A DNA stretch of 64,000 nt from Eulemur rufifrons (Eukaryota > Chordata > Mammalia > Primates > Lemuridae). The DNA is taken from contig NC_090996.1 of NCBI RefSeq assembly GCF_041146395.1, positions 34,434,738 through 34,498,737 of the forward strand, given 5' to 3'. The number at the start of each line of letters is the position of its first letter. Positions within the stretch are counted from its first letter, which is position 1. Shown in pieces: positions 58,250 to 64,000 of this stretch. The position numbers and the translations under genes are program-made. The notes under the pieces were generated by a model. That model ran no database searches and was not told where the DNA came from. It saw only the letters and a list, made by a program, of their open reading frames with translations.

Positions 58250-59244
58250 TCAAATAATTTTATTTCCTGTCTTCTTTCTCCCTTTTAAGGTAGAAACCAT
58301 CAGCCTAGAGACCAGATGTAAAGGCCCTTATGCTATTCAGGTGTTTGCTACAAAAAACAAACAAACAAACCCCCCCCAAAAAAACTAAAAACCCCTTATA
58401 AAAGTTCCAAAGCACTATTAACCCACACCAGTAGTTGCAGAAAACCCAATTTAAATCTTAAGCAACAGTCTTCTGGATGGCCACAAGATGGCGATGTCGT
58501 TCTTTAAATGAACCTCTTTTCAAGACAGTTAAATGCACACCATTTTTTTTTTCCAAAGCCAAGAAGACTATAAGAAAAAAAGAAGGTATAAGACCTTAAA
58601 ATGTTTATATTTGGTTTATAAACAAGCATTTTTTTAGAAAGTCCAATGAACAAATTTAGCAAAGATGTTCTCTTCTCGAGGCTAAACAATTATGCAATTT
58701 TCCAAAGAAGACTAAACCAGAAGTCTGGCCCCATCCTACATCTCTCACTCAGCCCACTCGTCTCCTTCTATTTCCTCCCCATTGCAGGCACTTGCCCTGG
58801 ATTTACTCACTTCATTTGACCTCTTCTTAATTTAAAAAGCAGCTGTTTGAAAATAATTATATTAAAATGTACTAAAGTCTACTAGAAAATATTTCATCAA
58901 AATGTTAGTAGTGGGAATGAGAGATTTCATTTTTTCACTAATTTTCTATTGTTTTCTCAAAAGTGCACATGAACTCAGTTTTTTCTGCATGAGCTACTTT
59001 TACAATGGAAAATATTTAACAAAAAAATAAGATACATTTATTCACAAGGTAATTTTTTATATTGGTCCATCACTCACAGAAAAAGGGTACCCATGCCTGT
59101 GCAACATGTCCTACAAGAAAAAAAGATTAATATAAACAACTAGAATAAAGAAATAAATAAAATTAAGTATATTAAAATCTCAAAGTCCTTTAAATGGCCT
59201 AAAGAAGCAAGAAAAAAGAGTAAGTATATTAAAAATCCTGGTTT
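58250..59244. other. AT-rich intergenic sequence with duplication anchor
   Basis: 'ctggatggccacaagatggc' at about 58474 matches copy A at about 35491. No gene. Confidence 0.45.
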
Positions 59245-59665
59245 CAGATTTATAGATGCAACAACAACTGAGAGAGAAAAAGAGTGACCCAGAGATCTCC
59301 TGGGTAGAATGGTGAGAGGCAGCATGAGCGAGTGAGCAAGAGCACGTGCCCTGCCCCTCTGGTCCTCTGCCCACACGCCTGGCGCAGACGTGACCTGCCC
59401 AGAGACACATCCTTACCTCCATTACTGTAACCCCAAAACCTCCCTTCCTAGTGTCACCATCATCCCCACCCTGTCCCTGGGCAGATGGAGGCCTTGGGAA
59501 CTTGAGTGAGTGGCCCAGGACTGCACAGTTAGTGACAGCCAAGACTCTTGAACCCAGGCCCGGCTGATTCAGAGCCAAAGTGCCTCCCTCTGCCCCCAAG
59601 CAGCAGATGCTTAAAGTCTGAAATACCGGTTACAAAGAGAACTGCTCCACAGAGCTGAGGTCATA
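59245..59665. repeat. Segmental duplication anchor (copy B)
   Basis: Aligns with 37525-37990. Here the anchors near 58474 and 59245 are only about 0.8 kb apart, against 2.0 kb in copy A, where two Alus, an L1 end and an Alu monomer have been added. Confidence 0.8.
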
Positions 59666-60354
59666 CCTTCGAAGTAAGATTATACCCCAAAGAATAAAAT
59701 AAATACCACGAGTCGACACTGACACAAATGACTAAATAAATAAAAGTTGCAGAAGGGACAGATCTTCCTTAAGAGGAGGAATTCCAAACAGTATGTGCAG
59801 ACACTTCCCCCTCCAGGGAGTGAAGCTTAAGTCCCCTCCCTAAACTGTTGGCTGGGATTAGTGACTCATGAGAGTCAGGAATGGGACAAGCAGTAACTGC
59901 AGTGGAGACACCTGGCAGACACTGCCTCCACCAGGTGATCGCAGTTAACACCACCTGTGATGAGTCATGTGGGTGGCAGGTGCCCTTGACATGATAGGCC
60001 GAGGAGGACGCCTCACCTCCGGGGGATCCTTTCTCCAAACCCATCACTTTGTCTAATCATGAGATGACATCAGATACCCCTAAATTGAGGGATATTCTAC
60101 AAAATACCTGGCTAGTACTCTTCAAAACTGTCAAGGTCATCAAAAACAAGGAAAGACTGAGGACTTGTCACATATCAGAGGAGACTAAGGAGAAATGGTG
60201 ACTAAATGCAATGTAGGATCCCAGATTAGATCCTGGAACAGAAAAAGGACATTAGTGAAAAAACTGGTGAAACCTGAATTTAGTCTGTAGTTTAGTTAAT
60301 AGCATATTAATTACCAATGGTAACGTCTTTGTTTTGACAAATGTACTGTTAGCC
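59666..60354. other. Intergenic sequence with L1 3' remnant
   Basis: 'gagggatattctacaaaata' to 'gatcctggaacagaaaaagg' (60080-60300) is an old L1 3' end. The rest is unassigned. Confidence 0.5.
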
Positions 60355-60499
60355 ATGCTTGGCTAATATTTTCCATTTTTGGTAGAAATGCAGTCTCGCT
60401 TTTGCTCAGGTTGGTCTTGAACTCCTGACCTCAAGTGATCCTCCCACCCTGGCCTCCCACAGTGTTAGGATTACAGGCATGAGCCACCGTGCCCGGCCA
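60355..60499 (-). repeat. Lemur-type Alu fragment (antisense)
   Basis: About 145 bp, only the part from the linker to the element's 5' end, ending 'accgtgcccggcc'. Confidence 0.8.
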
Positions 60500-61395
60500 A
60501 CAACTCTTACAACTCAGTAGTGACAAAACAAACAACTCAATTAAAAACTGGGCAAAGGCTCTGAATAGGTCTTTCTCCAAAGGAGATATATAAGTGGCTG
60601 ATATACGAGAAGATGTGCAGCATCGTTAGTCATTAGGGAAATGCAAATCAAAATCACAATGAGGTATCACTTCACACCACCAGGATGGACACAATAAAAT
60701 AAAATATGGACAATAACAAGTGTTGAGCAGGATGAGGAGAAACTGGAACCCTCACACTGCTGGTGGGAATGTAAAATGGTGCAGCCATTTTGGAAAACAG
60801 TCTGGCAGTTCCTCAGAAGGTTAAAGTTACCCCATGACCCAGCAATTCCACTCCTAAGAATATACCCAAGAGAAATGAAAACACATGTCCACACAAAAAT
60901 CTGTACATAGATGGTCATCGTAGCACTATTCGTAACAGCCCAAAAGTGGAAATAGCCCAAATAGCCATCAATGGATGAATGTCCAAATAACACGTGGCAT
61001 ATCCATACACAGGAATATTTTTTGGAAATAAAATATTCACGCTACATGAATGAACCTTGAAGAAATTATGCTCAGTGAAAGAAACCAGACACAAAGACCA
61101 CATCTTATATGACTCCCTTTATATGAAATGACTTCGAGCCTAGAGCAGCCATGGAGTAGGAAAAGCCACAGAGACAGAAAGTAGATTTGTGGTTATCTCG
61201 GGGTGGGTTTGGGGAAGGGGAGAATCAGGGGTGATTGCTAATGGTTGTGGGGTTTCTGGGGTGATGAAAATGCTCTAAAACTGGTTATGGTGATGGTTCA
61301 CAACTTTGTGACTGCACTAGAAGCCACTGAATTGTATACTTCAAGTGGGTGCATTGCATGGTACATGAATTATCTCAATAAAGCCATTAAATAAT
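60500..61395 (+). repeat. L1 ORF2 3' end and 3' UTR remnant
   Basis: 'aaaactgggcaaaggctctg', 'gggaaatgcaaatcaaaatc', 'tgctggtgggaatgtaaaat' and the tail 'attatctcaataaagccatt'. Frames are broken. Confidence 0.85.
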
Positions 61396-61821
61396 CAGAA
61401 AAAGGCAAATTAAGTCTATAACCAGTGGTACTCCAACTTCAGTATACCTAAGAAGTGCTCTTTGTTCTTGTTAAAAATGCAGAGTCCTGGGCCACTCACC
61501 TGGAGACTTCTGCCTCAGAAAATCTGGAGAGTCTACATTTTAGCCAGCACCCCATCTGATTCTGATACTTTGAGAAACACTGATGACATTGCAGTCCTCT
61601 AGTCAAGGGGACTGTAACTTCTAGTCCACAGGCGGGCTCCTCGCCAGCCACTCCATGACCGGGGACAGACATGTCCTAGGTAGCAGTAGTTTTAGGCTGG
61701 AACCGTTTCCTTTCCAGATTCATCCCTAAATGTCCAGCAAGTTATATTCTAGCAGGAAAGGAAGGTCTGAGCAGCTATTTTAAGATAGTCAATCCCTAAT
61801 GTATATATTTTGAAAATTAAA

Positions 61822-61827
<6 letters not shown>
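61396..61827. other. Intergenic sequence with MER5-like fragment
   Basis: 'ctgattctgatactttgaga' and 'aaaatgcagagtcctgggcc' resemble MER5-type repeats. No gene. Confidence 0.4.
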
Positions 61828-61852
<25 letters not shown>

Positions 61853-62168
61853 GAGACAGAGTATCACTCTGTTGCCCGGGGTGGAGTGCCGTGGTGTCAG
61901 CCTAGCTCACAGCAATCTCAAACTCCTGGACTCAAGAGATCCTCCTGCCTCAGCCTCCCGAGTAGCTGGGACTACAGGCATGCACCGCGATGCCCAGCTC
62001 ATTTTTTATATATATATTTTTAGATGTCCAGCTAATATGTTTCTATTTTTCAGTAGAGACGGGGTCTTGCTCTTGCTCAGGCTGGTCTCGAACTCCTGAG
62101 CTCAAATAATCCACTGCCTCGGCCTCCCAGAGTGCTAGGATTACAGGCGTGAGCCACCATGCCCGGCC
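61828..62168 (-). repeat. Lemur-type Alu (antisense) with target-site duplication
   Basis: Flanked by 'gaaaattaaattttc' at about 61812 and 62169, a perfect 15-bp repeat. Confidence 0.93.
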
Positions 62169-62179
62169 TGAAAATTAAA

Positions 62180-62640
62180 TTTTCACTCAATAAATGTCCA
62201 TTGAGTACATAGACTTTTAAAAAGTGAAGCAGCTATGAAGTAAAAAGATCAAAAGGCTTAACAGTTGTCTTACTTTACTCACTTCATACTCTCCCCTGAA
62301 CTCTGCAGTCTAGTGGTTTCATATTGCTATGGGTCCCGAGTCACCCACTTACCCTAACCAGTTGTCATGATGGTGGACACGACAAAGGAGACCTAGAAGC
62401 GTAAAGATGGCTCAGCATAAACCGGAGACCCAAGATCACACAGTGTCAGGACCTGGCAGGAGTCTCTCACACTGTCAGGTCTGTGGGAGGCAGAATAGCA
62501 GCCCCCGAAGACATTCAGGTCCTAATCTCTGGAATCTGTGAATGTGGCCCCTTATTCAGCAAAGCGGAATTAAGGTTGCAGATAAATTAAAGCCACTCAC
62601 CAGGAGATTATTCTGGTGGGTCTGATGTGATCACTGGGGT
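62180..62640. other. Intergenic sequence with old repeat
   Basis: 62480-62640 has old interspersed-repeat text ('ctctggaatctgtgaatgtg'); the matching tail appears after 62950. No gene. Confidence 0.4.
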
Positions 62641-62659
62641 CCTTAAAAGGGGAAGAGGG

Positions 62660-62945
62660 GCTGGGCGTGGTGGCTCACGCCTGTAATCCTAGCACTTTGG
62701 GAGGCCAAAGCTCGAGGATCACTTGAGGTCAGGAGTTTGAGATCAGCCTGAGCAAGAGAGAGACCCTGTCTATACAAAAAATTAGAAAAAACTAACTGGA
62801 TGTGGTGGTGCCTGTAGTTCCAGCTACTCAGGAGGCTGAGGCAGGAGGATCCCTTGAGCCCAGAGTTTGAGGCTGCAGTGAGCTATGATGGCACTACTGC
62901 ACTCCAGCCTGGAGGACAGAGTGAGACCCTGTCTCACAAGCAAAC
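62660..62945 (+). repeat. Old Alu (AluJ-like)
   Basis: Dimer with 'gctgcagtgagctatgatgg' and 'ctactgcactccagcctgga'; inserted in the older repeat at 62480-63160. Confidence 0.85.
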
Positions 62946-63171
62946 AAGAGGAAGAGGGAAGCAGAAGAGAGAGATGTAATGATGGTAGCAGGTCCAAGAG
63001 AAGAGATGTTGCTGGCTTTGAAGATGGATAATGGAGACAGTAAGCCAAGGAATGCAGATGGCTTCTAGAAGCTAGACAAGGCAAAGAAACAGATTATCTT
63101 CTAGAACATTCAGGAAGAAATGAAGCCCTGCCCACACCTTGATATTAACCTAGTGAGGCTCATGTAAGACT

Positions 63172-63471
63172 TTTTTTTTTTTTTTTTGAGACAAGATCTT
63201 TCTCTGTCAAACAGGCTGGAGTGGAGTGGTGCTCATAGCTCACTGTAACCTTGAAGTCCTGGGCTCAAACTATCCTCCTGCCTCAGCCTCCTGAGTAGCT
63301 AGGACTCACAGGTGTGCACCACTATGCCTGGCTAATGTTTTTTATTTTTTGGTAGAGATGGGGCCTTGCTATGTTGCCCAGGCTGGTCTCAAACTCCTCG
63401 TCTTAAGTTATCCTCTGGCTTTGACCTCCCAAAGTGCTGGGATTACAGGCATGTGCTACTGTGCCTGGCCT
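63172..63471 (-). repeat. Old Alu (antisense, AluJ-like)
   Basis: T run, 'gagacaagatctttctctgt', 'ttgacctcccaaagtgctgg', ends 'actgtgcctggcc'. Confidence 0.85.
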
Positions 63472-63542
63472 CTCGTGGTCAGATTTCTGACCTCTAGAGC
63501 TGTGAGATAATGTTGTTTGAAGCCACTAAATTAGTGCTTTGT

Positions 63543-63870
63543 TTTTTTTTTTCTGAGACAGAGTCTCACTCTGTTGCCCAGGCTAGAGTGCCGTGGTGTC
63601 AGTCTAGCTCACAGCAACCTCCAACTCCTGGGCTCAAGTGATCGTACTGCGTCAGCCTCCTGAGTAGCTGGGACTACAGGCATGTGCCACCATGCCCGGC
63701 TAATTTTTTCTATATATATTTTTAGGTGTCCATATAATTTCTTTCTATTTTTAGTAGAGATGGGGTCTCGCTCTTGCTCAGGCTGGTCTTGAACTCCTGA
63801 GCTCAAACAATCCGCCCACCTCGGCCTCCCAGAGTGCTAGGATTACAGGTGTGAGCCACTGCGCCTGGCC
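63543..63870 (-). repeat. Lemur-type Alu (antisense) with target-site duplication
   Basis: Full dimer; flanked by 'aaattagtg' on both sides. Confidence 0.92.
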
Positions 63871-64000
63871 ACAAATTAGTGTTAATTTGTTATGGCACCA
63901 ACAGGAAAATCATACAAGGCCCAATCCCTTATTGATCAGGTTCTGGAAGCCAGGTGCCTCTTGGTGGATCAACAGAATTACCTCCACATACATAGGAGAG

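Overview
The window is a mammalian nuclear locus, most likely from a Malagasy strepsirrhine primate (lemur). The organism call rests on about twenty Alu elements of the diverged strepsirrhine type (diagnostic text such as 'ggctagagtgccgtggcgtc' and 'tagctcacagcaacctcaaa' on the antisense strand, and a lengthened right-arm linker rich in 'tatata'), together with 5'-truncated young L1 3' ends that carry a 'taacctaaacatttgtacc' tail. The species is not resolved. Gene content matches human 16p13.3 (FLYWCH2 - FLYWCH1 - KREMEN2), seen here reverse-complemented: all three genes lie on the minus strand and read right to left.

Layout. 1-3000: KREMEN2, exons 1-8 (signal peptide, kringle, WSC, CUB, membrane span); its last cytoplasmic exon lies beyond the left edge. 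3000-11500: GC-rich upstream flank and ordinary intergenic DNA with a few old repeats. 11500-22000: repeat-rich intergenic DNA or FLYWCH1 3' region (L1 ORF2 remnants, a pogo/Tigger-like DNA transposon holding a fold-back MITE, lemur Alus). 22061-30225: FLYWCH1, one N-terminal exon and five exons each coding one FLYWCH zinc finger; its short C-terminal exon was not found. 31480-31930: CpG-rich DNA upstream of FLYWCH1. 32000-51000: repeats and unique intergenic or 5'-intronic DNA with two strong CpG islands (43330-44110 and 47150-48330) of unassigned gene. 51010-56330: FLYWCH2, two coding exons, a poly(A) signal and a CpG-island promoter with a palindromic CRE. 56400-64000: repeats and unique upstream sequence.

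How the parts relate. KREMEN2 is a cell-surface Dickkopf receptor that damps Wnt signalling, and FLYWCH1 is a nuclear zinc-finger protein reported to bind beta-catenin and repress Wnt targets, so two negative Wnt regulators are neighbours. FLYWCH2 keeps only the FLYWCH1-like N-terminal exon. The sequence shows why: the FLYWCH1 5' region (about 29.8-41.4 kb) and the FLYWCH2 5' region (about 54.0-64.0 kb) are two copies of an old tandem segmental duplication. Inside this old, clearly diverged duplication lies a 545-bp tract (30091-30635 against 54366-54910) with a single substitution, which looks like recent gene conversion across the start codon, splice acceptor and 5' intron. A second near-identical pair is FLYWCH1 exons 5 and 6 (218 bp, one synonymous difference).

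I found no prokaryotic-type system, CRISPR array or new gene family. The main interest is the conversion and duplication history of the FLYWCH pair, and the transposon structures.
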